Assembly (NCBI GenBank): GCA_028583605.1
Contig: CM053329.1
Location: 16,299,948 to 16,363,947 of the forward strand
Length of the DNA stretch: 64,000 nucleotides
From: Dastarcus helophoroides
Lineage: Eukaryota > Arthropoda > Insecta > Coleoptera > Bothrideridae
Direction: 5' to 3'
In this document: positions 47,001-59,706 of the stretch, piece after piece
Layout of the letters: each line of letters starts with the position of its first letter
Position numbering within the stretch: the first letter of the stretch is position 1
Position numbers and translations under genes: made by a program
The notes under the pieces: model-generated
Databases searched by the model: none
Told to the model about the DNA's origin: nothing
What the model saw: the letters and a program-made list of their open reading frames with translations, nothing else

Positions 47001-48539
47001 GTCAACATTAAAGTCGAAATTTCGAAAAAAAATTATCTTAATGATTTTAGTTTATTTTTAAAAATTTTTACATCAGCACTGGTTCAAAATTCAGACGTCT
47101 TCAAAATATTTTGACTTTCTTTCTAGACATTTAATTAAAAAAAAATCCCCTTGTCATTTAAAAAAAACACCAAAAGTTTCAGAAAATATCAAAGTTTATA
47201 TTTGAATTTTGTTTCAAGACAAAATGTTGAGGGTTGTTAGTTTTTGTTAATAGATTTTATCTTTTAAAATTTTAAAATTTTTTTAGAAAATTTTGACTTC
47301 TGACCATTTTTTTTTAATTATAGCTTTTTTTTTCTTCCGATATAGAGAGTAACTTACTTCTAAAATTTGGAATTTAAAAAACTAAGAATTTTGAGTTCGA
47401 ATAGCTAAATTTGTTAAGAATTAACATATCCGACTTTTTCTTCGAAAATTCAAAATTTCTAAAAATGTTAATATTTTTGGAAATGTTTATTAATGAATTC
47501 TGGTTATTTTTAAGTATAAATACGATCCTAATTAAACATTTTCTAGAACGAGTTTGTCCTCTCTAATATAGACTTTTCTAGACATTTCAAATTAAAATTC
47601 CAAATTCAATAAACTCAAGATTAAGTTAAGAACTTCGATATCGGACATTTTTCACAAAAATTTTGGCGACATTTTCAGATTTCTAGAAAGAATCAAAGTT
47701 AAAAAAAATATTTGTGAATTTGAAATTCAAAGTTTAAAATCTTGGTATTTAAGCAAGGTTTTAAACTTTGAATTTTGAGAAAAAAAAGTAAAAGTATTAA
47801 CATACTTCGCCTTTAACAAAAAATCTAATTTACATTAAAAATTTTCAAAAAATGTAAAAACGATAAATAACTTTCTAGCACAAATTGTTTTCGAAATTCG
47901 AAAGAATCAAATGCATTTCGACATTGCAAATTCACATAGCAACAATCATTTCCAAAACTGCCCAAAATAAAAAACGTAGGATCTGAAGTTGTTACCAGTT
48001 AGAAAAAGAGTTGGACGTTGAGAGGAAATTTGAACTTAAAAAAAAAGTATCTAATCTTCCAGAATTGAGAAGGAATATCTAAATTTTAAATGTTCGGGTG
48101 CAAATTTTAAATTAGAGATAAAAGTTAAAATTGAATGAATTGAATGAAATTTGAAAAAAAAGAAAAAAAAAGATTTTTCTTCAGTTGACTTCAAACTATG
48201 ACTTTAAATAGAGCACTTTTTAGAGACATTTTTCATATACAAGTGCAGGACAGTTCAAAGATATATTTTAGAAAAGAAATATCTTTCGAGTAATTTAATC
48301 ATCTAACCCACACATCTGCTTTTAATTAAAAATTAAATTAAGATAAACAGGCAACATTGTTGTTAAATTACTTTATTTATTTTTTTATACTTTAGCATGC
48401 TTGTATACAATAATATTATTAATAGTAAAGTAGTATTAGACCGTGACTTCTTAGCTCTAACCTAAATGCAAACAAGAACTAGGTAGTTTTAACAGAAGGA
48501 TCGCCCCTCCCCCCGAAAAAAGATCTTGGTTACGGGCCT
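47001..48539. other. AT-rich intergenic DNA
   Basis: No gene is supported. Bases 48495-48540 hold an inverted version of the GTAGCCAGGATT/C-rich motif seen at 30005-30060. Confidence 0.5.
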
Positions 48540-48544
48540 GCATG

Positions 48545-48909
48545 ATTCGCTAGCAAAAATCATTACTTAACAAATTTGGGATTACTTTGGAAATAATTGT
48601 TCTGAGAAGTGGCTAGTGAAAAAGAGTGACATTGAATCTGGTTAATCGATCCTTTAGATTTCTAATCATGATATCAACAAACAAAAATGTTTTGAGTGTT
48701 TAACTAGAATAACATCCTTGTAGATACTTGTAAAACGTTTGATTTCCTTGATTTTGGCTCTTCTAAAAACGTAAAGTAATTTTCCTCGTAAATTTCGTTT
48801 CGAAAATCTCTTGAATTCTTTATAACAGGATGACTGGATAAAAATTATTCTTAATTTGGAAACAATCAACTATAAAAAAAAAGATAACGCTTTTGCTACG
48901 TTATTTCCA
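48545..48909 (+). promoter_or_regulatory. upstream region and TATA box of carboxypeptidase copy 3
   Basis: Conserved with copies 1 and 2. A TATA box (TATAAAAAAA) starts at 48871, 39 nt before the ATG. The promoter looks preserved although the gene is damaged. Confidence 0.6.
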
Positions 48910-49284
48910 ATGATGTCAACGAAGCTAGCACTGATTTTATTTTGTGCTTTAACCTCAGTTTTGGGTGAGTTACGTAAAAGATTAAGCTAAGAACGTTTTC
49001 ATGATATTTGTAAGATTTATCGCCGGCAGCAATACTGCTTTATACCCAATGTTTTCTACAATTTTTTTTAGTTCTGCGCGATGAAACATCGACTGTAAGC
49101 AAGTCATTAAAATAAAAAGCAAATTACGTAATTTTTTCAAAAATTTAACTAGTAATTAAGCCTGTAATTTTTTACGTTATTAATGTTTCTTTTTATAAAT
49201 CCCAACCTTTTAAAAATTTTAACTTTTAAATTTAAATGGCAGAGCATTTATTCAAAATGTTTCCCCTACAAATTTTTTTTTTGG

Positions 49285-49385
49285 TCCTTGGTTATCTTCA
49301 AAAGTTGAAATACAAATCCTGCCCTTGAAATCAAGAAAGGTTTTTTCTTTCTTGGTTTCAGGGGACAAGATTTGTATTTTAATTC
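49285..49385. mobile_element. tail-only remnant of the hammerhead-like repeat
   Basis: The two tails of a head-to-head copy (GGTCCTTGGTTATCTTC inverted, then TTTCAGGGGACAAG forward) with the ribozyme core deleted. It lies in intron 1 of carboxypeptidase copy 3. Confidence 0.6.
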
Positions 49386-51000
49386 TTACAAATTTTCACA
49401 CATATTTAGAAATTTAAATCTCTGGAATTTATATCCAAAATATCGAGATTTTTTCTAGTTTATTTTTGTAAAATTTTGACTTTATTTCAAAAGTTTCTAA
49501 AATTTTGAACAATTTTTAAAAATTCAGTGGTCCAAATTTCGTATTTCATCTCAAAATTACGGGTATTAACTACAGTTTTTTTAACATTGATTTATTTTTA
49601 ATGAATTGTCGATTTGAATCTTACCCTTTGACTTCTTTTTCTAGCATTTTAGTTTTTTTCTTATAATTGTAAGCTTTATATTTTGGGCTGTTACTATTTC
49701 TGAGTTATTTACCATAACTTGAAAATGGGAGAATTTTTTTCTAAGAAACTTCGAGTTTTTTCAAGTTGACGATCAAAATAATTGAGTAAGTTGAAATTTT
49801 GAGAAAAATCGAGCTCTCTATTTGAATATATCCTTTAAAAGGATGGTAGCTACCCCATGTTTATTTGCAAGCAGGACACTTGCTCTGATGCATGGGCGTA
49901 GACAGGATTTGCTTCAGAGAGAGGCAACGTTCATGCTAAGAAAATTAAGAAAAATAAATAAATAAATAAAAAAGTAGGCAGATGAGGACTATTAATAGAA
50001 GTGACATCTTAAAACTAGGAAATGAGAGTGGTACTTTTCAAATTGATAGTAGTACCGAAAATTAAAATTTCATAATTTGTAAATTAAAATTATCATCACA
50101 TTTGCTCTTTTGTAAAAACTACTATAGTACTCACTATTGAAGTGCACAGTGATTCTACAACTAAAATAATAATCAAAATTGGTACACTTTGCCTTCTTTG
50201 GATGGTGGTTGCTTGACACTAGAAGTTAGGTTAAATTGATTTAATATTCGCTTATAAACTGTTTCAGTCATTCATGTTTCTTTTCCATAATGATATATTT
50301 TTTCCAATTTTTTCAAAACTTCATGATATTAAATAGTTATTCATCTTTGTTTATATTTAATATTAATAGCTTACGCAACTGTCGGTACTTAGAAGCATCA
50401 AATATCAATTAGTTGCCCCCCAAATTAGATAAATTAATTTATTTTTGATTACAATATTTAATTTAATTAATGATTTTCTTAATATTAAATTATGGTATTG
50501 TATGAACCCCTAAAAATAAGAACTTTTGATAGTAGTTAAGTTTTAATTAATCAGCATATCTCAAAATTAACTTTTTCTTAAAATTGGCCAATTTTTTTAA
50601 AAAATTTCGACCTCAAGCTCAAGATTTTGATATGAAATTAAAAATTTTCTCATACGAAGGTAATTTCCTCAAACTTTATCCTAGCTTTAAAATATAAATT
50701 TTTTCGTGATCATCGTTGGTCAAAATTGAAGTGAAGTGAACAATTTCAAACTCGAAATTGTGTTTTCTGCGAAATAATTTAAAATTTGGGCTCTAAAGTA
50801 GGGATGCAACAGCGTTCAAAAAAACAACGATGTTTGAATATCGATATTTTCTTAATAAAACATCAAGACATCGGTATTCGGTAACGATACATCGATATGT
50901 TTCTGATGTTTTTTAAATATTTAATTGCCAGATTAAGAAGCCAAACTTGTCAAGACCTAGAAAGGAAATCAATTTAAAAAGAACTATTTTTTAGAAATTC
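49386..51000. other. intronic AT-rich DNA
   Basis: Part of intron 1 of copy 3. A weak GGGCGTAGACAGGATTT motif lies near 49888, and a GATATCG-rich patch near 50835-50900. Nothing else is seen. Confidence 0.5.
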
Positions 51001-51039
51001 CGAGTTTAAAGTTGAAATTTAGACTTTTTTCTCCAAGCA

Positions 51040-53350
51040 CAAAGATTAAAATTAAAATTTCGAATTTTTTCTTGAATTTTCGACTTCAGTTCCAAAAATT
51101 TGACATATTTACTTTTAAATGTAATAGTTGAAATACAAATCTTGTTCCCTGAAATTCGGTTTTGAAATTTCGACTTTTTTTTTTCGATATTTCAAGATTA
51201 AAGACAAAATTGCTACTTTGATCTCGAAATTTTGACTATAAACTCAAAATTTCAATTTTTTTTTGCAGAAATTTCGAAAAATGTCGAAATATCAACGTTT
51301 ATTTCAGAATTTCTATTTTCTATAGTTAGGTTAGTCAGACGAAAGTTGTGCCACACCACATCCCTTATCATGCAATATTGACAGTTGGCAATCCTTAATA
51401 ACCAAAATTTCGACTTTTTTTTTGAAATTTTGACTTTTTTTTCGAAATTTTTACCAATTGAAATACAAATCTTGTCCCCTGAAATTCAATCTTGAAATTT
51501 TTTTTGATATTTTGGGATTAAATACAAAATTGCTTCTTTGGTCTCGAAATTTTGACTATAAACTCGAAATTTAAACATTTACCTAAAGAAAAGTTAAAAT
51601 TTAGAATTTTATCTCGAAATTTCGACTTAAGTTTCAAAAATTTGACATATTTACTTGTAAATTTAATAGTTGAAATACAAATCTTGTTCCCTGAAATTCG
51701 GTTTTGAAATTTAGACTTTTTTTTCGATATTTCAAGATTAAAGACATAATTGCTACTTTGATCTCGAAATTTTGACTATAAACTCAAAATTTCAACTTTT
51801 TTCTGCAGAAATTTCGAAAAAAAGTCGTTATTTCAGAATTTCTATTTTCTATAGTTAGGTTAGTCAGACGAAAGTTGTGCCAGACCACATCCCTTATCAT
51901 GCAATATTGACAGTTGGCAATCTTTAATAACCAAAAAAATTTCGACTTTTTTTTTGATATTTCAAGATTAAAGACAAAATTACTATTTTGATCTCGAAAT
52001 TTTGACTATAAACTCAAAATTTCAACTTTTTTCTGCAGAAATTTCGAAAAAAAGTCGAAATTTAAACGTTTATTTCAGAATTTCTATTTTCTATAGTTAG
52101 GTTAGTCAGACGAAAGTTGTGCCACACCACATCCCTTATCATGCAATATTGACAGTTGGCAATCCTTAATAACCAAAATTTCGACTTTTTTTTTGAAATT
52201 TTGACTTTTTTTTCGAAATTTTTACCAATTGAAATACAAATCTTGTCCCCTGAAATTCAATCTTGAAATTTTTTTTGATATTTTGGAATTAAATACAAAA
52301 TTGCTTCTTTGGTCTCGAAATTTTGACTATAAACTCGAAATTTAAACATTTACCTAAAGAAAAGTTAAAATTTAGAATTTTATCTCGAAATTTCGACTTA
52401 AGTCTCAAAAATTTGACATATTTACTTGTAAATTTAATAGTTGAAATACAAATCTTGTTCCCTGAAATTCGGTTTTGAAATTTAGACTTTTTTTTCGATA
52501 TTTCAAGATTAAAGACATAATTGCTACTTTGATCTCGAAATTTTGACTATAAACTCAAAATTTCAACTTTTTTCTGCAGAAATTTCGAAAAAAAGTCGTT
52601 ATTTCAGAATTTCTATTTTCTATAGTTCGGTTAGTCAGACGAAAGTTGTGCCAGACCACATCCCTTATCATGCAATATTGACAGTTGGCAATCTTTAATA
52701 ACCAAAAAAATTTCGACTTTTTTTGCGAAATTTCGACTTTTTTTTCGATATTTCAAGATTAAAGACAAAATTACTATTTTGATCTCGAAATTTTGACTAT
52801 AAACTCAAAATTTCAACTTTTTTCTGCTGAAATTTCGAAAAAAAGTCAAAATTTAAACGTTTATTTCAGAATTTCTATTTTCTATAGTTAGGTTAGTCAG
52901 ACGAAAGTTGTGCCACACCACATCCCTTATCATGCAATATTGACAGTTGGCAATCCTTAATAACCAAAATTTCGACTTTTTTTTCGAAATTTTTACCAAT
53001 TAAAATACAAATCTTGTCCCCTGAAATTCAATTTTGAAATTTTTTTCGATATTTCGAGATTAAATACAAAATTGCTTCTTTGGTCTCGAAATTTTGACTA
53101 TAAACTCGAAATTTAAACATTTTTTGTAGAAATTTCCAAAAAAAATTCGAAAGTTCGACGTTTATTTCAGAATTTCTATAGTCTATGGTTAGGTTAGTTA
53201 GACGAAAGTTGCGCCGCACCACATCCCTTATCATGCAATATTGACAGTTGGTAGTAGGGTGCATTCGGTAATTTTAATCTTTAATGACCAAAATTTCGAC
53301 TTTTTTTTCGAAATTTTGACTTTTTTTTGAAATTTTTAGGTTAAAATCGA
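51040..53350. repeat. nested satellite array in intron 1 of copy 3
   Basis: The landmark TATAGTTAGGTTAGTCAGAC starts at about 51321, 51850, 52092, 52621 (one change), 52883 and 53184 (diverged). Spacings of 529, 242, 529, 262 and 301 bp show a 771-bp higher-order unit made of one long and one short subunit. Each subunit has TCGAAATTT-type palindromic runs and CAATATTGACAGTTGG. Pieces of the hammerhead-like tail (AATCTTGTCCCCTGAAATTC) are built into the unit. Short ORFs here are not genes. Confidence 0.85.
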
Positions 53351-53880
53351 AATTCAAAATTGCAGTTTAAACTCTCTACTTTTAATAAACATTTTTTCAC
53401 ATTTTTTTCATACAATTTTTAATGGTCCAAAATGTCGATATTTTTTAAAATTTTCCTTTTTTCAAATTTCGAAAAATTTCGACTTTTCTGATATTTTGTT
53501 TTTTATAAATCTTTCTCTTTTGAAATTTCTAGATTTTTTAGAAAGCTCGACACTCAAGATTTTTTAAAATATCCAGTTTTTTGAAAAATTCTCTCCTTTC
53601 AAAATTTCTATTTTATTTCGAAATTTAAACTTTTTTCAGGAAATTTCGACTTCCTATGAAAATTTGGGTTTTTTAAGATTTCCACTTTCAAAATTTGGAT
53701 TTTTTAAAAATTCCTGTCTTTTAGCAAATATTTATTTTATTTAGTTTTTGATTTTAAAAATGTTGATTTTATCCATATTTTCAAAATTAGTTTCCAAAAA
53801 AGTGTTTGGAAATCTTGACTTTTTGAAAATTCCGACGTTTTTCCAAATTTAAACTTCAATTACTTTCGCGAGCGATAAAT
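53351..53880. other. intronic AT-rich DNA
   Basis: Last part of intron 1 of copy 3; T-rich, nothing recognised. Confidence 0.5.
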
Positions 53881-55842
53881 GGTAACAGTTTGTGAAAACA
53901 CTACAAGAGTATATGCTTTTGTCATAAACGACATGTTTCAGCTCGCAAGGGTTACGGCCCCACGGACCAAAAATGGGGTTACGTCAGCGTAAGAGAAGAC
54001 GCCCATCTCTTCTGGTGGTTGCACCACACCACAGCCAACGTTTCCAGCTTCACCGAACGTCCCCTAGTCATATGGTTGCAAGGATCACCCCTAACTTCTT
54101 CCACCGGTTCCGACAATTTCCGTGAGATTGGGCCCATTGACATAAACCAACAAGTTAGACCTAGCGCTTGGACCAACGACTTGAACGTGCTCTTCGTAGA
54201 CAGTCCTGTAGGTACCGGTTTCAGTTACGGGGATCGTTGGGAATCCTTGGCTTCAAACAATACAGAAATCGCCAAAGACTTCCTGGTGTTCGTCAAGGAA
54301 TTCCTCAAGGAGAATCCTGAGTTTGTTAAGACGCCTCTTTATATTTTTTCCGAGTGGTATGGTGCTAAAACGGCGGTGGAAATCGCTTTGGCCATTGATA
54401 AGGCGAGGAAAGCTGGAGAGCTCGCTTGTAATCTGACGGCGGTAGGCTTGGGAGATCCCTGGATATCTCCAGCGGATTCCATAAAGAACTACGCTCCGCT
54501 TTTAGAACAATTGGTTCGTTGGAATTTGAGTCACGGTTTTAGGGTTTTAGCATCTTTGTTTTAGGGTATCGTTGATGCGATTGCTCACAACCAAATCGAG
54601 CAAGCAGCAGATAAAGCTAACCAGTATCTAGATGAGGGTAACTATTCCAAAGCAAATGATCAATGGGTAGAGTTGTTTCAAACGATTTTGGAAGTAACGA
54701 AAGGAATTAATGCCTACAATGTGCTAAGCAAAATTGCTTCCAATGGACAACTCGGCAACAGTAAGTGTTTTTGTAAAAAATAAGTCTATACTTGAGAATG
54801 TATCCATCATAGCACGAGAAGGTGGAATATATTTTTATAAATAAAAATGGAAACTAACTGATATACCAGGTAATTCAATAAGTCCGTAGGATAAGTAAGA
54901 AAAAAACAAAAACGAGAAAGTCGAGATTTTCAAAAAAAAAATCCAAATTCTTAAAAAGTCGAAATTTCTAAAAAGGTCAAAATTCCGTAAGAAGTCAAAA
55001 TTTTCAAAAAATCCGAAATTTTAATATAAATGCAAATTTTTAAAACTTGTTCTATTGTTAGATTGAATTCTTTCTCATTAAATGATCTTAATCTATTTAT
55101 AAGGAATTCAAACGAATTCATTTTCTCTTTTAATATCCAAAGACAATTTTAGAGGAACTAGATGCTAAAAGCTTTTCTGAAATCATGAATTCTGACGTGA
55201 AACATGCATTAGGCCTAAATTCCACTTGGGTGCAACACTATCAACCCGTATACAGGGCTTTACATGATGATTTATTGAGACCAGCTACCGCCATGGGTAA
55301 GCTCTTAATTGACATCACAATTTAGTACTAAAGGTAATTTGTTTTCAGTGGAAGAACTCCTGAACACCACAGATGTAAAGGTCGCCGTATACAATGGCCA
55401 ACTAGATCTGATTGTCGAAGCCTCCGGTTTGTACATTTTTTTATTTTTGGATCTTATTAGGATCATTTCATACAGTGGACATAGAAATTATAAAAAAAAA
55501 ACATAAACATTTTAAGGTGACTTTCAAAAGGTTGCAGTTGGGATAATGGTCATAGATAAAAATAATAAGAAATCTTGTTCTTTGTGACATTACTGATTAC
55601 TCACAGAAGGGTTTCACCTCTGATATGGTGGACAAATTGAGTTGCTGTTTCCTGATTTTTTATTTTTTGAATATTATTCTCTGCAATTTTAATTTATTGT
55701 TTATTTAGTCCCTGAACGATTCTCAACTGTCCTTTACAGGGTCCAAACCCAAAAAACTTGCAACCTTTGAAAGCTCAAAACAAAATTTATTTTACTCTGT
55801 TTACAAACTCTTGAATTGTTAAAGCAAACCGAAAATTAGTTT

Positions 55843-56110
55843 AGTAGATATATAGATATATCAGGGGGATTCTGCGCCAAATGACGTCAGAGAACAACTA
55901 CTTGTCTAACAGTTGGTTTCAGTTGGATAGCTAGTTGTCTAACCAAGTAGTTATTAACAACTAACCAACTGTTAGACAAGTAACTATCCAACCGAAATCA
56001 ACTGTTAGACAAATAGCTGTACAACTGAAACCAACTGCTAGACAAGTACAACCAAACAAGTAGTTGTTCTGTGACGTCATTTGGCGCAGAATTCCCTTGA
56101 TATATCTACT
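55843..56110. mobile_element. 268-bp MITE with 6-bp target duplication, Polinton-like ends
   Basis: Flanked by TAGTTT (55837-55842 and 56111-56116). The ends read AGTAGATATAT and its inverse, followed by inverted blocks with TTCTGCGCCAAATGACGTCA. The centre is a minisatellite of variants of CAACTGTTAGACAAGTAG in both orientations. Six-base duplications and termini starting AG are marks of Polinton/Maverick elements; kinship is inferred. It lies in intron 5 of carboxypeptidase copy 3. Confidence 0.75.
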
Positions 56111-56762
56111 TAGTTTTTTTTAAGATATACATGGAATGTTGCAAGTTGACGTTTTTATTTGATTGAAATTTCAGGTACCATTGCATGGGTTGACAAATTA
56201 AAATGGAACCCAAAAATCCATCTGGGATGTAACCAGGCCGCAACCTTTGGTAAATAAAGGTAACATAGAAGGCTACTTCCAAGAAAGTTGGAAATCTGGC
56301 TCTATATGTGGTCAAGAAAGCAGGCCATAAGGTAAATCTTTATTCTAAGATTTGTATTTTGCTTGAATGACGTTCTTTTTTAAACTTTAGGTTCCTTCTG
56401 ACAATCCACTAGGAATGGAAGCCATCTTGAAAGACGTCACAGGAAATTATCAAGTTTAATAAAATAGAATTAGTAACAATTTCTCTGTCTTTTTCATCAA
56501 TTGTAAATTTTGACAAAATATCGACTTTATATTCGAGATTGATTCATTAAAAATGTAATTCAGATCCTGCAATCTTAATCACAAAATTGACATTTCCATT
56601 TTCCTCTCATCGTCACACTTAGTCTAATTGTGAGAAAACACTTATTTTCCCAGCGAACTGACCTGAAATATTTCAAAGGGGGGAGAAGATTAGATTAAAT
56701 TGGATCATATATGGGTCGTTTCGTGTTTCTCTTCGTCCACCCCGCACCTCGACCTAAGGAGA

Positions 56763-57827
56763 TCATTTGTGCATACCCTGATCTATGTAGTTTCCAGACT
56801 CAAACTCTTGTAGAAGTTTATTATGGACCTGGGATTGACTTTTTCCAAATCTGAGGGGTCCAAGGACGCCCATCCACATGGACGTGCCTTTTGCGCATCG
56901 CACTTGTATAGCACATGTTCTGCAGTCTCCGCAGCTTCTGCGCAAAAGCGACATAGATCTGTTTCAGCCACATCCATTTTCTTGAGGAGGCAATGTCCTG
57001 TTAAGAGGCCGGCTTAGGATCCTCAATTCGGATTTGTTGAGTTCTAAGTAGACCTTTGTCTTGTCAAGAGTTCCAGATATGAATCTTTTCGCCTGTCGTG
57101 GTTCTGGATATAAACTCCAATGGGAGATTCTTAACTTTAATTCCCATTTTTTAACCTTATTGTTGATTTGACTTTTAGAAAAACCAGAAGCCGGTTCAGG
57201 TCCAAGAAATGATGATGCAGATCCTTCTCTAGCGAGTTGGTCCGCAGCTTCATTTCCTTGTATACCTTTGTGCCCTGGCACCCACTTAAGGCTGATCCTG
57301 TTGTGTTTAGCCAGTTGCTTTAGCGTTTGTTGACGGTCCCAAACTAGTTTGGATTTGACAAGGCAGCTGCTGAGAGCCTTTATTGCCGCTTGGCTGTCAG
57401 AGTTAATGTAGATCTTTGTTCCTTTCAGGCTTCTTCGAAGACACTCGTAGGCGCAGAGTTCTATTGCATGTATTTCAGTCTGAAAGACAGTTGGGTCTTT
57501 TCCCAAGGCTTTAGCAAAACCTATAGCTAGGGCCATAAATTCCCACTCCAGTCCCATGTGCTGTCTTGATCCATCTGTAACCCAGATGGATAATTTGTGT
57601 TTTTCCTCGGGTACTGATTGAGCGTCAGTGTGGCTATCTAAGTCCACCTCAAAGGAATGATCAAATTCGTACCTGGGTTGCATGTAATCAGCCGATTTTG
57701 CTACAATCACCGGGCTACATTCCTTGAAGATTCCCATGTGACCAGCGAAGTTTCCTTCTTTAAATTGTCTTAATTGCAGTAATCTTGAGGCTCCTTTGAT
57801 CGCTTCCCTCTTCACTAAGAGGTGCAA
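56763..57827 (-). pseudogene. LINE ORF2 RNase H domain and Cys/His tail
   Basis: 57827-56964 has WVTDGSR (first Asp), TEIHAIELC (Glu), YINSDSQAAIKAL (second Asp) and WVPGHKGIQGNEAADQLA (last Asp), a complete DEDD set of a type I RNase H that removes the RNA strand of the RNA/DNA hybrid. A frameshift near 57005 passes into 56977-56763 with LCRFCAEAAETAEHVLYKC, the usual Cys/His cluster after this domain. A further frame change follows near the end. Confidence 0.85.
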
Positions 57828-57887
57828 GAGGAGTTAGACCTAGCATTGCCTCCATTGCTGCTGTTGGGCAGGTGTTCATTCCGCCTG

Positions 57888-58744
57888 TTATTCCCAGACA
57901 TGCATAGCTTTGACTATGTTCAGTTGGTTTTGTGCTGTCATTATTTTTGGCCACCATACTAAAGAAGCGTATGTGATCAGGGGTGTAATTATCATCCTAT
58001 ATGACCAATAGATCATTTTCGGTTTCAGACCCCAGGTTTTGCTAAACAATCTGCGGCATGTCCAGAACGCTGTCGTGGCTCGCTTGATTATTCTAGTCGA
58101 ATGAGGATTCCAGGTGAGCTTTTGGTCAAGGACTATTCGTAGATATTTAGTCTCACTTGAGAAGTTAAGCTGAACTTCATTCATAGTGGGAGCTGTTAGA
58201 TTTAGCTTCCTTCTCTTCGTAAAAGGAATTATAATTGTTTTATTTGGGTTTGCACTTAACCCTTGGTTTGAACACCAGTTAATGGTGTTCAGGGCTTTTT
58301 GCATCCGACAGAATTTTATCGTTTTTGCCCCTGATAATGACAACCAGTAATATCATCTGCATAACCTACTGCTTCAACGCCCGAGTAATGCAGTATATTT
58401 AGGAGCTCATCAACCACGATGGGCCACAGCAGTGGAGATAAAACACCTCCTTGGGGACAACCCCTTGCTGCGCTCACTGTGACTGAATCACTGCCTAAGG
58501 TTGCTTTGATCCTCCTACCAGCTAACATGAAGACAATCCAGTCGATGGTAGGTGTCTCAAAACCTTTTTTGATAGCTACGGCTTTTATGGATTCATATGA
58601 GGTGTTACCAAAAGCACCCTTTATGTCCATAAATCCACAAAGAACTATTTCTTTGTTTGAGTGTGCACTTTCTATCTTTTTGACAAGATTTTGTAAGGCT
58701 GTCCTCTGTGGATTTGCCTTCTTGATAGACAAATTGATTATCAT
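57888..58744 (-). pseudogene. LINE ORF2 reverse transcriptase, catalytic half
   Basis: 58744-58316 has LCGFMDIKGAFGN (motif A Asp), ARGCPQGGVLSPLLW (motif B) and GYADD (motif C). A frameshift in 58316-58343 passes into 58343-57888 with LGLSANPNKT-type and YLRIVLDQKLTWNPH motifs of the thumb region. Confidence 0.85.
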
Positions 58745-59706
58745 GAAGCGGATTCTTTGACAGTACTTTCGGTTCTAATGTGTTGGTTCATAATTTTCTC
58801 CACTGTTTAAAGAGAAATGACGTTAGACTAATGGGTCTATATGATTTAGGCTGCACAGACGGTCGTTTGCCTGCCTTTGGTATATAGACCACATTTACGC
58901 CTCTTCAGCTTATTGAAATGTACCCTAACGTGTAACTAGCTTTGAAAACTGTAGCTAGTGGATTAATAAGTTCCATTATGCCAGTGTTGTAATAGGACTG
59001 GGAAGATTTTATCTTCTCCTGGTGATTTATAGGGCTCGAAGAAATTCATCCGCCCATTTTATCTCATTTTTTGTAAATATTTTCCCGCCAGGCTTTTTAC
59101 TCGACTGTAGGGGCGTAAATGGCCCCCAGCAAACGCAGCACTGTTGTGGGTATTTTCAATTTCTATAGATCCCGGAAACTGAGTTCGCATAAGCAACCTT
59201 ACACTTTCCAGGACAGTTCTTGGTGTTGGAGAAGTTCTGTTGCATAGGAGTGATCTTTGGATAGGATTTTCTGGAGTTGCATTGACTGGGGAACATCTTT
59301 AATCCCCTTACACAAGCTTCTCCACAAGTTTCCTTTTAGATCTTCTAAGCTCTTTGTTGTATTCTGTTAAGGCTTTTTTGTATTCGCTCTAGTTATTGGT
59401 GCGTTTCAGCCTTATTGAACAGTTTTCTCGTTTCAGCTCTTAATTTGCTGAGCATCCTGATCCACCACGGTGTTGATTTATTTGTAACCCTTTATTTAAC
59501 TGGACAGCTGTGCTCATAACTGTTTATTATGAGAGCTCTAACTTCGTTAGCATAAAATTTTAAATCATCAACCGTTTCAATTGAGCAAGTTGATATCATT
59601 AATTTCCGATTTAAGTTTGATTCTGTATAGATCCTAATCGGTTAATTTGGGGTTTCTGTATTCACTGAAGGCATTTATTTCAGCCTCTATATCGAACCGG
59701 ATATGT
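58745..59706 (-). pseudogene. LINE ORF2 linker and RT start, heavily decayed
   Basis: No long ORF remains. Order and base composition show that this is the segment between endonuclease and RT, broken by many indels. Confidence 0.6.

Larger units (their letters stand above)
48910..56459 (+). pseudogene. SCPEP1-like serine carboxypeptidase, copy 3 (Ser lost, frameshifted)
   Basis: Exons: 48910-48964, 53942-54513, 54565-54760, 55153-55296, 55349-55426, 56175-56331, 56391-56459, with the same phases as copy 2. The signal peptide is kept (MMSTKLALILFCALTSVL). The oxyanion loop reads LQGSPLTSS instead of LQGGPG, and the nucleophile motif reads SEWYGAK: Trp (TGG at 54355-54357) replaces Ser. Asp (GQLDLI) and His (AGHK) remain. 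Exon 6 is 157 nt against 155: an extra C near 56211 and an extra base near 56276 shift the frame, giving TAA at 56255-56257. Exons 1-5 are open, so catalysis was probably lost before the frame. Intron 1 is 4977 nt, swollen by repeats; intron 5 holds a small transposon. Confidence 0.82.
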
